64,000 nucleotides of DNA from Stenotrophomonas rhizophila. GTDB lineage: Bacteria; Pseudomonadota; Gammaproteobacteria; Xanthomonadales; Xanthomonadaceae. Made by a program: the position numbers and the translations under genes. The stretch is taken from positions 372,001 through 436,000 of the forward strand of contig NZ_CP007597.1 of NCBI RefSeq assembly GCF_000661955.1, written 5' to 3'. Of the stretch, positions 8,693 through 17,855 are shown piece after piece (positions within the stretch are counted from its first letter, which is position 1; each line of letters begins with the position of its first letter). The notes beneath the pieces were generated by a model. It saw nothing but the letters and a program-made list of their open reading frames with translations. It was not told the DNA's origin and searched no databases.

Positions 8693-9700
8693 TCAGCGCC
8701 GTCGCGGCGCATGGGTCGATTCGCGCACCAGCACCGCATGGTCCACCGTGACCATGCGGCCGGCATCGGGCGAGCGGATGTGGTCGATCAGCTGTTCGGT
8801 GGCCAGCCGGCCCATGTGCGAGGTGGGCTGCCGCACCGTGGTCAGCGCCGGGTAGATATGCCCGGCGATGGGCGTGTCATCGAAGCCGCATACCGACAGG
8901 TCACGCGGAACGCGCAGGCCCCGCTGGCCGGCCACGCGGTAGACCGCGGCGGCCATGTCATCGTTGGCCGCGAAGATGGCGGTGGGCGGTTGTGGCAGGT
9001 CGAGCAGTGTATTGGCCGCCTCGATCCCGGATTCGAACGAAAACTGCCCGTTGACCACCAGGGCCGGGTCGTAGGCGATGCCGTGCTCGCGCAGTGCCTG
9101 CCGGTAGCCGGCCAGGCGCCACTGGCAGGCACCGTGCGCGCGCGGGCCCTTGATGTGGCCAATGCGGCGGTGGCCCTGCGCCACCAGGTGGCCCATCAGT
9201 TCCACCACGGCCGTGGTTTCATCCATGCGCACGCCGATGCGACCGTCCGGGTGGCGCGGGGCGATGCTGGAAAAGGGAATGTCGTGCTCTTCCAGATAGG
9301 CCAGCACCACCGCATCGTCGGTCAACGGTGGAATCAGCACCACGCCGTCGGGCCGCGAATTCTCGAACAGGGCCGCCAGGTCGGGCAGGGTGCTGCGGCC
9401 GACGCCGACCGGCCCCAGGATCAGGTTGTAATGCGTGGCGTGGCAGGCTTCGAGCATGCCGTTCTGGATTTCCATCAGGTAGTTGCGCGACGGATTGTTG
9501 TAGACCAGCGCCAGTGCGTAGGAGCGCTGCCCGGCCAGGCTGCGTGCCGACAGGTTGGGCTTGTAGCCCAGCCGCGCCACGGCCGCGGTGACCCGCTCGC
9601 GCGTTTCGGCGCGCACGTTGGGCTCGTTGTTGAGCACGCGGGACACGGTCTTGATCGAAACGCCCGCGACTGCGGCGACATCCTCGATTCGACTACGCAT
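8693..9700 (-). CDS. LacI-family transcriptional repressor of the sugar locus
   Basis: A 335-aa regulator. The start at 9700 (MRSRIEDVAA) places the LacI helix-turn-helix at residues 5-25 (VAAVAGVSIKTVSRVLN) with the hinge after it. The long upstream open frame is not protein-like. The rest is a periplasmic-binding-protein-like sugar-sensing domain (PDGVVLIPPL, FAANDDMAAAVYR, VPRDLSVCGFDD, TVRQPT) typical of the family. It most likely binds the TGACAGC/GCTGTCA palindromes in front of the receptor, glucosidase and perhaps symporter genes and is released by a sugar derived from the substrate. Its location between the symporter and the glucosidase genes supports local control. Confidence 0.93.
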   Translation of the reverse strand: MRSRIEDVAAVAGVSIKTVSRVLNNEPNVRAETRERVTAAVARLGYKPNLSARSLAGQRSYALALVYNNPSRNYLMEIQNGMLEACHATHYNLILGPVGVGRSTLPDLAALFENSRPDGVVLIPPLTDDAVVLAYLEEHDIPFSSIAPRHPDGRIGVRMDETTAVVELMGHLVAQGHRRIGHIKGPRAHGACQWRLAGYRQALREHGIAYDPALVVNGQFSFESGIEAANTLLDLPQPPTAIFAANDDMAAAVYRVAGQRGLRVPRDLSVCGFDDTPIAGHIYPALTTVRQPTSHMGRLATEQLIDHIRSPDAGRMVTVDHAVLVRESTHAPRRR

Positions 9701-10084
9701 GGTGCGGTGGATCCTATGTGGGGGCAGGTCGGCAACTGCCGATGGTAGTGCGGCAACACCAGGTGGAGGTTGCCGAGGCAGGCCGATGGTGCCATGCCGC
9801 GATGGCTTGTGGCGCGCCGTTGAATTTCGTGCGGCGTTGCAACACCCAGCATGAGATCGATGCAACCGCTCGCGCGGTAATCCCCGTCGTAGCGGGGCGC
9901 ACGTCCCGTGCGGGCCTTCCAGTGGTTGACAGTAGTGACGGGTGTTTGTATGACAGCGCTGTCAGACAGGGGCGTTGAACCGATCCAAATGCGCGCCGAC
10001 ACCCCGTCGTCGCCCATCGCGCGTGGTCGTCATCCGCGCGGCGCCCACCCCGATCGCGCGTCATTCCACCGGAGGTAGTTGTCC
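9701..10084. promoter_or_regulatory. intergenic region between lacI-type gene and glucosidase gene
   Basis: A 384-bp divergent region without a credible gene. It contains the perfect LacI-type operator at 9951-9964, about 120 bp before the glucosidase start, and a GGAGG ribosome-binding site at 10071-10075. No similar palindrome was found close to the start of the repressor gene itself. Confidence 0.6.
9951..9964. promoter_or_regulatory. perfect LacI-family operator upstream of GH3 glucosidase gene
   Basis: TGACAGCGCTGTCA is a perfect 14-bp palindrome with the central CG expected of LacI-family operators. It is the best of the three related sites in this locus. Confidence 0.78.
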
Positions 10085-12616
10085 GTGAACAGCCCCAACA
10101 AGACCCTTCTTGGCAGCTGCCTGCTGCTGGCCCTGGCCGCACCGGTGGCCGCTGCGCCTGCCAGTGGCGAACGCCTGCAGGACTGGCCGCGGGTGACCAG
10201 CGCGATTGCCAGCGATGCGGCCATCGAGGCGCGGGTGAAGCAGATCGTGGCGCAGATGACACTGGCGCAGAAGGTGGGGCAGATGACCCAGCCGGAGATC
10301 AAGACCATCACCCCGGCGCAGGTGCGCCAGTACTACATCGGCTCGGTGCTCAATGGCGGCGGCTCGTGGCCGGGCATGAACAAGCACGCCACTGTTGCAG
10401 ACTGGTTGAAACTGGCCGACGCGTACCGCGCGGCCTCGTTGGCCACCGACGCACGCACGCCGGTGCCGGTGATCTGGGGCACCGATGCGGTGCACGGCCA
10501 CAACAACGTCCATGGCGCCACGCTGTTCCCGCACAACATCGGCCTGGGAGCGGCCGGCGATGCCGAGCTGGTCGAGCGCATCGGGGAGGCCACCGCACGG
10601 GCCACCCGCGCCACCGGCATCGACTGGGTGTTCGCGCCCACTCTGGCCGTGGCGCACGACCCGCGCTGGGGCCGCACCTATGAGAGTTTCTCGTCCGACC
10701 CGGCACGCGTGCGCGAGTACGCACGCGCCTACGTCAAGGGCGCGCAGGGCCGTTTCGGCGACGACGGCAACGTGGTCGCCACGGCCAAGCATTACATCGG
10801 CGACGGTGCGACTGACAACGGCCGTGACCAGGGCGAGGCGCTGGTGGACAAGGCCACCATGGTCAACGTGCACGGGCAGGGCTACTACGGTGCGCTGGGC
10901 GAAGGCGTGCAGACGGTGATGGCCTCGTTCAACAGCTGGAACGACCGCACCGGCCGCGTCGACTACGGCAAGATGCACGGCAACAAGGCGCTGCTCACCG
11001 ATGCCCTGAAAGACAAGATGGGCTTCGACGGTTTCGTCGTCTCCGACTGGAACGGCATCGCCCAGGTGCCGGGTTGCCGCAACGACAGCTGCGCCCAGGC
11101 GATCAACGCCGGCATCGACATGGTGATGGTGCCCGACGACTGGAAGGCATTCATCGCCAACACCATCGCGCAGGTGGAGAAGGGGGAAATCCCGATGGCG
11201 CGCATCGACGATGCGGTCAGCCGCATCCTGCGGGTCAAGCTGCGCGCTGGCCTGTTCGAGCACACACCTTCGGACAGTCGCTACGCCGGTGACGCCAACG
11301 CCGTGCAGCACCGCGCGCTGGCGCGCCGGGCGGTGCGTGAGTCGCTGGTGCTGCTGAAGAACGAAGGCAGCGCGCTGCCGTTGCGCCGCGACGCGCGGGT
11401 GATGGTGGTGGGCAAGAGCGCCGACAACCTGTCCGACCAGGCCGGTGGCTGGTCGCTGACCTGGCAGGGCACCGAGAACACCAACGCCGATTTCCCCAAC
11501 GCCGATTCGGTACTGGGTGCGCTGCGCGCCGAACTGGGCACACAGCAGGTGGCCTACAGCGCCGACGGCACCGGGCTGGATCCGAGCAGGTTCGATGTGG
11601 TGGTGGCGGTGGTGGGCGAAACCCCCTACGCCGAAACCAACGGCGACATCCTGGCCTCCGATTCGGTCAGCCACAGCCGCGCCTACCCGCAGGACCTGGT
11701 CGTGCTGCGCGCGGCGCAGGCCAGTGGCAAGCCGGTGGTGACCGTGTATTTCTCCGGCCGCCCGATGTACACCAACGACCTGCTCAACCTGTCCCAGGCG
11801 TTCGTGGCCGCGTGGCTGCCGGGCAGCGAAGGCCGTGGCATCACCGACGTGCTGGTGGCGGGCAAGGACGGCAAGCCCACGCACGACTTCCGCGGCCGGT
11901 TGAGCTTCCCGTGGCCGGGCGTGCCGTGCCCGGCGCCGATTGACCGGCCCGACCCGAAGCGCCCGCCGCTGTTCGCGCTGGGTCACGGCCTGGCCTACAC
12001 CGCGCCCGGCACGCTGACGCGCCTGCCCGAAGCCAATCCGGACAACTGCGGCGAGGTGACCACGCTGCCGATCTTCAACCGTGCCGATACCCCGCCGTTC
12101 GCATTGCACGTGGCTGCCAACGGCGCCACCCAGCCGCTGGGCAACGACCTCAACGCCACACTGCGCTGGCCGACCGCCACGCCGGTGGTGCAGGTGCGCA
12201 CCGTGCAGGTGAACACCCAGCAGGATGCCAAGGAAGTCACGTGGCGGGCACCGGCGCAGTTGATCGCGCGCAGCACCTCGCGGCGCAACCTGGGCGCGCT
12301 GGCGCGCAACCACGGCGCGCTGCAGTTCGACGTGCAGCTGGTGCAGCGCCCGGCATCGCCGGTGACGGTGAGCATGCAGTGCGGCACCGGGTGCGAAGGC
12401 GGCGTGGATATCGCGCCACTGCTGACCACGCTGGTGCCGGGCCAGAAGCAGACCGTGACCGTGCCGCTGGCGTGCTTTGCCAAGCGCGGCGTGGACTTGG
12501 GGGCGGTGGAAGCACCGTTCGTGGTGAGTGCCGACACGCCGTTTGCCGCGGCGTTCACCCAGGTGCGCGTGTCGGTGAATGCAGACAAGGCGCCGGGCGT
12601 GGTGCGCTGCCCGTAG
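10085..12616 (+). CDS. secreted GH3 beta-glucosidase / exo-1,3-1,4-glucanase
   Basis: An 843-aa exported glycoside hydrolase of family 3. GTG at 10085 is chosen because GGAGG (10071-10075) is nine bases upstream; an in-frame TTG at 10079 is too close. The signal peptide covers roughly residues 1-24. The GH3 barrel shows VIWGTDAVHGHNNVHGATLF, a KHYIGDG motif, and the nucleophile Asp321 in GFVVSDWNG. The second GH3 domain (ESLVLLKNEGSALPL, GWSLTWQG) follows, and the last 200 residues form an extra beta-rich domain as in exo-1,3/1,4-glucan glucohydrolases. It should remove glucose from the non-reducing end of beta-glucan oligosaccharides in the periplasm or outside. The stop codon TAG is the TAG of a GTAG-headed palindromic element. 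Confidence 0.94.
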   Translation: MNSPNKTLLGSCLLLALAAPVAAAPASGERLQDWPRVTSAIASDAAIEARVKQIVAQMTLAQKVGQMTQPEIKTITPAQVRQYYIGSVLNGGGSWPGMNKHATVADWLKLADAYRAASLATDARTPVPVIWGTDAVHGHNNVHGATLFPHNIGLGAAGDAELVERIGEATARATRATGIDWVFAPTLAVAHDPRWGRTYESFSSDPARVREYARAYVKGAQGRFGDDGNVVATAKHYIGDGATDNGRDQGEALVDKATMVNVHGQGYYGALGEGVQTVMASFNSWNDRTGRVDYGKMHGNKALLTDALKDKMGFDGFVVSDWNGIAQVPGCRNDSCAQAINAGIDMVMVPDDWKAFIANTIAQVEKGEIPMARIDDAVSRILRVKLRAGLFEHTPSDSRYAGDANAVQHRALARRAVRESLVLLKNEGSALPLRRDARVMVVGKSADNLSDQAGGWSLTWQGTENTNADFPNADSVLGALRAELGTQQVAYSADGTGLDPSRFDVVVAVVGETPYAETNGDILASDSVSHSRAYPQDLVVLRAAQASGKPVVTVYFSGRPMYTNDLLNLSQAFVAAWLPGSEGRGITDVLVAGKDGKPTHDFRGRLSFPWPGVPCPAPIDRPDPKRPPLFALGHGLAYTAPGTLTRLPEANPDNCGEVTTLPIFNRADTPPFALHVAANGATQPLGNDLNATLRWPTATPVVQVRTVQVNTQQDAKEVTWRAPAQLIARSTSRRNLGALARNHGALQFDVQLVQRPASPVTVSMQCGTGCEGGVDIAPLLTTLVPGQKQTVTVPLACFAKRGVDLGAVEAPFVVSADTPFAAAFTQVRVSVNADKAPGVVRCP

Positions 12617-12672
12617 AGCCGGGCTCTGCCCGGCTGGCGCGCGTTGGCCGTAGAGCCGGGCTCTGCCCGGCT
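12613..12672. repeat. two SMAG-like GTAG palindromes
   Basis: Two near-identical 23-bp elements (12613-12635 and 12650-12672) begin GTAGAGCCGGGC, followed by TCT and GCCCGGCT. Each forms an 8-bp perfect stem (AGCCGGGC/GCCCGGCT) with a 3-base loop. A third copy is at 40091-40113. GTAG-headed palindromes of this kind are the SMAG family of Stenotrophomonas. The first copy overlaps the stop codon of the glucosidase gene and may also protect or end its mRNA. Confidence 0.85.
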
Positions 12673-12690
12673 GGCGTTCGGCGGGGCTGC

Positions 12691-13050
12691 GTGGAGCCGG
12701 CCAGCGGCCGGCACTACCCGGGTGTGGGTGTTCGTGCGTGGAGCCGGCCAGCGGCCGGCGGTACCCGGGTGTGGGTATTTGTGCGTGGAGCCGGCCAGCG
12801 GCCGGCGGTACCCGGGTGTGGGTATTTGTGCGTGGAGCCGGCCAGCGGCCGGCGGTACCCGGGTGTGGGTGTTCGTGCGTGGAGCCGGCCAGCGGCCGGC
12901 GGTACCCGGGTGTGGGTATTTGTGCGTGGAGCCGGCCAGCGGCCGGCACTACCCGGGTGTGGGTGTTTGTGCGTGGAGCCGGCCAGCGCGGCCGGCGGTA
13001 CCCGGGTGTGGGTATTTGTGCGTGGAGCCGGCCAGCGGCCAGCAGCACCG
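12691..13050. repeat. 47-bp tandem repeat array built on a GTGGAG palindrome
   Basis: Copies start with GTGGAGCCGG at 12691, 12738, 12785, 12832, 12879, 12926, 12973 and 13022. The spacing is exactly 47 bp except for the last step (49 bp, caused by two inserted bases CG in the seventh copy). Each unit has a palindrome GCCGGCC-AGC-GGCCGGC, then a GGTACCCGGGTGTGGGT-like or ACTACCCGGGTG-like spacer and a variable TATTTGTGC/GTTCGTGC end. The eighth copy is degenerate and truncated. It looks like a SMAG-type element multiplied together with its flank. Confidence 0.92.
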
Positions 13051-13062
13051 CGTCGCTCTCAA

Positions 13063-13093
13063 CAAAAAAGGCCCCGCAGTGCGGGGCCTTTTT
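13063..13093 (-). terminator. intrinsic terminator of rho (possibly bidirectional)
   Basis: AAAAAAGGCCCCGCA, then GT, then GCGGGGCCTTTTT: a strong GC stem flanked by an A-run and a T-run, so it can stop transcription from both sides. It sits 20 bp after the rho stop codon on the minus strand and also closes off the glucosidase side. Confidence 0.92.
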
Positions 13094-13113
13094 CTGTTCG
13101 CCTGGAACGCGTA

Positions 13114-14892
13114 TCAGCGCTTCATCGAACCGAAGAACTCGTCGTTGGACTTGGTGTTCTTCATCTTGTCGAGCAGGAATTCCATCGCGGCCATTTCATC
13201 CATCGGATGCAGCAGCTTGCGCAGGATCCAGATCTTCTGCAGCAGTTCCGGTTCGATCAGCAGGTCTTCGCGACGGGTACCCGAGCGGTTGATGTCGATC
13301 GCCGGGAACACGCGCTTTTCAGAGATGCGACGGCTCAGGTGCACTTCGCTGTTGCCGGTGCCCTTGAACTCTTCGTAGATCACCTCGTCCATCTTGCTGC
13401 CGGTATCGACCAGCGCGGTAGCGATGATGGTCAGGCTGCCGCCTTCCTCCACGTTACGCGCGGCGCCGAAGAAGCGCTTCGGACGGTGCAGGGCGTTGGC
13501 GTCCACACCACCGGTGAGCACCTTGCCGGAGCTGGGCACCACGTTGTTGTAGGCACGCGCCAGGCGGGTGATCGAGTCGAGCAGGATCACCACGTCCTTC
13601 TTGTGCTCGACCAGGCGCTTGGCCCGCTCGATCACCATTTCGGCAACCTGCACGTGGCGCGCAGCCGGTTCATCGAAGGTGGAGCTGATGACTTCGCCGC
13701 GCACGGTGCGCTGCATTTCGGTCACTTCTTCCGGGCGCTCATCGATCAGCAGCACGATCAGGTGCACGTCCGGATGATTGGTGGTGATCGCCGTGGCCAC
13801 CTGCTGCATCATCATCGTCTTACCGGCCTTGGGCTGGGAGACGATCAGCGAACGCTGACCCTTGCCCTGCGGTGCCATCAGATCGAGGATGCGGCCGGTG
13901 ATGTCTTCGGACGAGCCGTTGCCGCGTTCCAGGGTGAAGCGCTTGCGCGGGAACAGCGGGGTCAGATTTTCGAACAGCACCTTGTTCTTCGACGCTTCCA
14001 GCGGCTCACCATTGATGGTGTCCACGATCGACAGCGCGAAGTAACGCTCGCCGTCCTTCGGGAAGCGGATGCGGCCGGACAGGTGGTCGCCGGTGCGCAG
14101 GTTGAAGCGGCGGATCTGGCTGGGCGAAATGTAGGTATCGTCCGGGCCGGCCAGGTAGCTGGCTTCGGCGGCACGTAGGAAACCAAAGCCGTCGGGCAGG
14201 ATTTCCAGCACGCCGTCGGCGGCAACGCCGTCGCCATGGCGGGTGAGCACCTTGAGCAGGGCGAAGATCACGTCCTGCTTGCGGGCACGTGCCACGCCTT
14301 CGGAGATCTGCAGCTGCTCGGCAATTTCCAGCAGCTTCTGCGCCGGCATGCGCTTGAGGTCGCTCAGCGAATAGACCGGGAAGCCTTCGGGCACATTGGC
14401 CTGCTGGCTGCGCACGAACGGCTGCTGTTCGCCGTTGTCCTGCGGCATGCCGTCGTCGTTGTAGCGATCGCCACCGCGATTGCGGTCACGGCGATTGCGG
14501 AAACGATCACGGCGGTTGCCCTGACCCTGACCCTGACCTTGGTTCTGGCCTTGGCCCTGGCCTTGACCCTGCTGGTACGGGTTCTGCCCGCCCTTGGGGG
14601 TGTTGTTGCCGTTCTGGTTGCGCTGGCCACCGTCGCCGGTGTCCTGTTGCGCATTGCCCTGGGCAGAGGAGGCGTCGCCGGTAGAGGCGGACGGTGCCTG
14701 CTGCGGCGCCGACGGAGCGGCGACCGGCGCCGGCGCGTCATGCGCGGCAGCCAGGGGCAGTGCAGGCTGGGAGGGGGGAGAACCTGCCTCGGCAGCGGTG
14801 TTGGCGGCGGCCTTGGCGACGCGCGGCTTGCGCACGCGCTTCTCGGCGGGCGCGTCGGCGCTCCCGGGTTCGGAAGTAGTGATATCGGACAA
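13114..14892 (-). CDS. rho: transcription termination factor Rho with long disordered N-terminal extension
   Basis: A 592-aa Rho, about 170 residues longer than E. coli Rho (419). The conserved part starts near residue 173 ([20 protein letters not shown]), with the RNA-binding cold-shock-like domain (DGFGFLRA) and the RecA-like ATPase (Walker A PKAGKT, Lys358; [45 protein letters not shown]). The first 170 residues are low complexity: Ala/Pro-rich, then Gly/Gln/Asn with a QG tract at about 107-125, then an Arg/Asp/Asn-rich stretch. The start is TTG at 14892, with GAGGAA eight bases upstream. Rho ends untranslated transcripts as a hexameric helicase. Order rho-trxA divergent from rhlB matches the conserved gammaproteobacterial arrangement. 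Confidence 0.98.
   Translation of the reverse strand: MSDITTSEPGSADAPAEKRVRKPRVAKAAANTAAEAGSPPSQPALPLAAAHDAPAPVAAPSAPQQAPSASTGDASSAQGNAQQDTGDGGQRNQNGNNTPKGGQNPYQQGQGQGQGQNQGQGQGQGNRRDRFRNRRDRNRGGDRYNDDGMPQDNGEQQPFVRSQQANVPEGFPVYSLSDLKRMPAQKLLEIAEQLQISEGVARARKQDVIFALLKVLTRHGDGVAADGVLEILPDGFGFLRAAEASYLAGPDDTYISPSQIRRFNLRTGDHLSGRIRFPKDGERYFALSIVDTINGEPLEASKNKVLFENLTPLFPRKRFTLERGNGSSEDITGRILDLMAPQGKGQRSLIVSQPKAGKTMMMQQVATAITTNHPDVHLIVLLIDERPEEVTEMQRTVRGEVISSTFDEPAARHVQVAEMVIERAKRLVEHKKDVVILLDSITRLARAYNNVVPSSGKVLTGGVDANALHRPKRFFGAARNVEEGGSLTIIATALVDTGSKMDEVIYEEFKGTGNSEVHLSRRISEKRVFPAIDINRSGTRREDLLIEPELLQKIWILRKLLHPMDEMAAMEFLLDKMKNTKSNDEFFGSMKR
14517..14572. repeat. hexanucleotide repeat tract inside rho
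   Basis: CCCTGA, CCTTGG and CCCTGG-type 6-bp units are repeated head to tail on the plus strand and encode the Gln-Gly tract of Rho on the minus strand. Because the unit is 6 bp, slippage would change tract length without breaking the frame. Confidence 0.75.
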
Positions 14893-15113
14893 GTGCTGGA
14901 TTCCTCGCTAGAAGGTGCGAGCGCCCGGCAGGGCAGCGAACGTTGGGAAAGGATTCTGGAAAGAACGTCGTCCAGAAGATGCGGCGCGCGAATGCGGCCG
15001 GATGCTGCCGACACTAACACCGGCTCGCGGCGGTGCGCAAGCCGGGTGGGGCAGGGTCATTCATGCGGGGCAGGGCCCGCGGGCAGCCGGCAGGGGCCGA
15101 CTGCCTGCTGCGA

Positions 15114-15443
15114 TCAGGCCAGCGCCTTGTCCAGCATGCCGGCCAGCTGGGCCTTGCCGACCGCGCCGATCTGCTGCGCCTGGACCTGGCCGTCCTTGAA
15201 CACCAGCAGCATCGGGATCGAGCGCACGTGGTACTTGGCGGCCAATGCGCGGTTCTGGTCCACGTTGACCTTGGCGATCTTGGCGCGGCCGTTGTAGGCG
15301 TCGGCCAGTTCGTCCAGGGCGGGGGCGATCATCTTGCACGGACCACACCACTCGGCCCAGAAATCGACCAGCACCGGTTCCTTGGAATTCAGCACTGCGC
15401 TATCGAAGTCGGCATCGCCGACATGTACAACCTTGTCGCTCAT
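15114..15443 (-). CDS. trxA: thioredoxin
   Basis: A 109-aa thioredoxin of the classical length. The redox-active site is WAEWCGPCK; cis-proline is in [16 protein letters not shown] at 15443 ([10 protein letters not shown]) is the natural start although the frame is open further up. It reduces protein disulfides in the cytoplasm using electrons from thioredoxin reductase. It lies upstream of rho on the same strand, separated by 221 bp that should hold the rho promoter and leader. It is divergent from rhlB, the same order as in E. coli. Confidence 0.98.
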   Translation of the reverse strand: MSDKVVHVGDADFDSAVLNSKEPVLVDFWAEWCGPCKMIAPALDELADAYNGRAKIAKVNVDQNRALAAKYHVRSIPMLLVFKDGQVQAQQIGAVGKAQLAGMLDKALA

Positions 15444-16011
15444 CTTGGTTTCTCGTCTGGAAATGCACCCGGCCGAGCCGGAGGAGGTTGAATTTGGACG
15501 CCACCGGAAGGTGCCATCCGCGTCTGCTGCCTCGTGGCCGCGAGGGCGGCCAGCGGTGCGCCAGGTGGATGCCTGGTCGCTCACGGCGGGCAGTGTACCC
15601 CTATCGTCGCGGCCGGGCAGGTGCTGCCTGAAACCCAGCATCCCGTGATTGGCGCCCTGCATTGATGGGGCAGTCCTTCTCTATATGCGGGCGTGTGCGA
15701 CCGCCTCCAGTGGCCGTGGCGCGCACGTTCAACTGGCGGCAGGCGCGGTGAAAACACGTGAAAACTGGTGCGCCGACACCCGGCACCCAAGGTGGCAGCC
15801 CACCGCTGGCGGGCTGTCTCAGCCATCCGTGCGACGGCAGGAGCCGGTTTGGCGCCGACATTGCGCTAAACTGCGCCATTGTGCGGCGCCCCTGGACCGG
15901 TAGGTCCGGCCCCGTCCAACCCCGGCGCAGGGCCCGCAATGGCGACGGTGCCCCCCAAGATTGCAAGCCTCCCGCGCACCGCTGCCGGGGCGGCCTTACC
16001 AAGACGGACAC
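15444..16011. promoter_or_regulatory. divergent intergenic region trxA / rhlB
   Basis: A 568-bp stretch with no convincing gene; the open frames here are high-GC artefacts without family resemblance. It must hold promoters for trxA and rhlB. A possible -10 (TAAACT) occurs near 15868, but no -35 at proper spacing was clear. Nothing else was recognised. Confidence 0.45.
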
Positions 16012-17733
16012 ATGAGCGACAAACCGCTGACCGATTTGACCTTCTCCTCCTTCGAGCTGCACCCGGCCCTGCAGGCCGGCCTTGAAGGAGCCGGATTCAC
16101 CCGTTGCACGCCCATCCAGGCGCTGACCCTGCCGGTCGCGCTGCCCGGCGGCGACGTCGCCGGCCAGGCCCAGACCGGCACCGGCAAGACCCTGGCCTTC
16201 CTGGTCGCGGTGGTGAACCGCCTGCTGACCCGTCCGGCACTGGCCGACCGCAAGCCGGAAGACCCGCGCGCGCTGATCCTGGCCCCCACCCGCGAACTGG
16301 CGATCCAGATCCACAAGGATGCGGTCAAGTTCGGTTCGGACCTGGGCCTGCGCTTCGCGCTGGTCTACGGCGGTGTGGATTACGACAAGCAGCGCGAGAT
16401 CCTGCAGCAGGGCGTGGACGTCATCATCGCCACCCCGGGCCGCCTGATCGATTACGTCAAGCAGCACAAGGTGGTGTCGCTGCACGCCTGCGAAATCTGC
16501 GTGCTCGACGAAGCCGACCGCATGTTCGACCTGGGCTTCATCAAGGACATCCGTTTCCTGCTGCGCCGCATGCCCGAGCGCAGCACGCGCCAGACGCTGC
16601 TGTTCAGCGCCACGCTCAGCCACCGCGTGCTGGAGCTGGCCTATGAGCACATGAACGAGCCGCAGAAGCTGGTGGTGGAAAGCGAGTCGATCACCGCCGC
16701 GCGCGTGCGCCAGCGCATCTACTTCCCGGCCGACGAAGAAAAGATCCCGCTGCTGCTGGGCCTGCTGTCGCGCAGCGAAGGTGCGCGCACCATGGTCTTC
16801 GTCAACACCAAGGTGTTCGTCGAGCGCGTGGCCCGTTCGCTTGAAAAGGCCGGCTACCGCGTGGGCGTGCTGTCCGGCGACGTGCCGCAGAAGAAGCGTG
16901 AGAGCCTGCTCAACCGCTTCCAGAAGGGCCAGCTCGAAATCCTGGTGGCCACCGACGTGGCCGCCCGCGGCCTGCACATCGACGGCATCAAGTACGTCTA
17001 CAACTACGACCTGCCGTTCGACGCCGAAGACTACGTGCACCGCATCGGCCGTACCGCACGCCTGGGCGAAGAAGGCGATGCGATCAGCTTCGCCTGCGAG
17101 CGCTACGCGATGGGCCTGCCGGACATCGAGGCCTACATCGAGCAGAAGATCCCGGTCGAAGCGGTCACCAGCGAAATCCTGACCTCGCTGCCGCGCCCGG
17201 AACGTGCGCCGGCCGAAGCGGGCGAGGACGGCGACGAGAACGAGAGCGTTGGCCAGATCTTCCGCGAGGCACGCGAAGCGCGTGCGGCCGAAGAACAGCG
17301 CCGTGGCGGTGGCAGCAGCAGCGGTCGCGGTGGCAAGCCGTCGGCCGGTGGCCGTGGCGAACGCCGCGCACCGGGCGAGCGCAGTGCCGACGGCAAGCCG
17401 CGCCGCGAGCGCAAGCCGCGCGTGGAAGGCGACGCCCCGGTCGAGGGCGAGGTCAAGCCGCAGGCCGCGGTCGCCCAGGCCGCCGTTGCCCCGGCGGACG
17501 CCCCGAGCGCCGCCGACAGCCCGGCCGTGGAAGGCGAGCGCGCCCCGCGCAAGCGTCGTCGTCGTCGCCACGGCCGTCCGGTCGAAGGCGCCGAAGGTGC
17601 CGCACCGCAGGCATCGGTGACCCCGGTGCAGGTGACCGCCAAGCCGATGCGTGGCACCCCGGCCGCCGATCCGGGCGCGTCGTTCCTGACCCGCATCGGT
17701 CGCAAGATCCGCCGGATGCTGTCCGGTAGCTGA
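16012..17733 (+). CDS. rhlB: DEAD-box ATP-dependent RNA helicase RhlB
   Basis: A 573-aa DEAD-box helicase. ATG at 16012 ([14 protein letters not shown]) is chosen by homology to the RhlB N-terminus. The motifs appear in order: Q motif (GFTRCTPIQ), motif [27 protein letters not shown], motif II DEAD, SAT, then in the second domain [23 protein letters not shown] and [10 protein letters not shown]. From about residue 395 a basic, Arg/Gly/Ala/Pro-rich tail of about 180 residues ([24 protein letters not shown]) follows, longer than in E. coli RhlB (421 aa). RhlB unwinds RNA for RNase E in the degradosome; the tail could bind RNA or ribosomes. Confidence 0.95.
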   Translation: MSDKPLTDLTFSSFELHPALQAGLEGAGFTRCTPIQALTLPVALPGGDVAGQAQTGTGKTLAFLVAVVNRLLTRPALADRKPEDPRALILAPTRELAIQIHKDAVKFGSDLGLRFALVYGGVDYDKQREILQQGVDVIIATPGRLIDYVKQHKVVSLHACEICVLDEADRMFDLGFIKDIRFLLRRMPERSTRQTLLFSATLSHRVLELAYEHMNEPQKLVVESESITAARVRQRIYFPADEEKIPLLLGLLSRSEGARTMVFVNTKVFVERVARSLEKAGYRVGVLSGDVPQKKRESLLNRFQKGQLEILVATDVAARGLHIDGIKYVYNYDLPFDAEDYVHRIGRTARLGEEGDAISFACERYAMGLPDIEAYIEQKIPVEAVTSEILTSLPRPERAPAEAGEDGDENESVGQIFREAREARAAEEQRRGGGSSSGRGGKPSAGGRGERRAPGERSADGKPRRERKPRVEGDAPVEGEVKPQAAVAQAAVAPADAPSAADSPAVEGERAPRKRRRRRHGRPVEGAEGAAPQASVTPVQVTAKPMRGTPAADPGASFLTRIGRKIRRMLSGS

Positions 17734-17810
17734 TCGGAATTGCCGATCAGCGGGTGGCACCCGACCGTTGGTCGGGTGGCGTGCCCGCCGTGCCGACCGT
17801 GGGTCGGCAC
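17730..17810. repeat. hairpin and two palindromic elements after rhlB
   Basis: Three inverted repeats in a row: CTGATCGG/CCGATCAG (17730-17750, overlapping the rhlB stop), ACCCGACC-GTT-GGTCGGGT (17759-17777) and GTGCCGACC/GGTCGGCAC (17790-17810). The first may act as a weak terminator or mRNA end structure. The others resemble SMAG-type elements like those at 60029-60130. Confidence 0.7.
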
Positions 17811-17855
17811 CCACCCCACCTGCACGCCGCCACCCTCGTCCTGCATAATCAGGGG

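Noticed and set aside
10061..13048. A 995-codon antisense frame across the GH3 gene and the 47-bp array, with repeats in its N-terminal part.
   Set aside because: The repeated peptide is only the translation of the DNA repeat array; the rest is antisense to a well-supported GH3 gene.
12691..13050. CRISPR array.
   Set aside because: Units are contiguous with no unique spacers, and there are no cas genes nearby.
15460..16000. Hypothetical genes in the trxA/rhlB gap.
   Set aside because: Several overlapping frames exist on both strands, but none has a ribosome-binding site, conserved-looking sequence or a sensible start.
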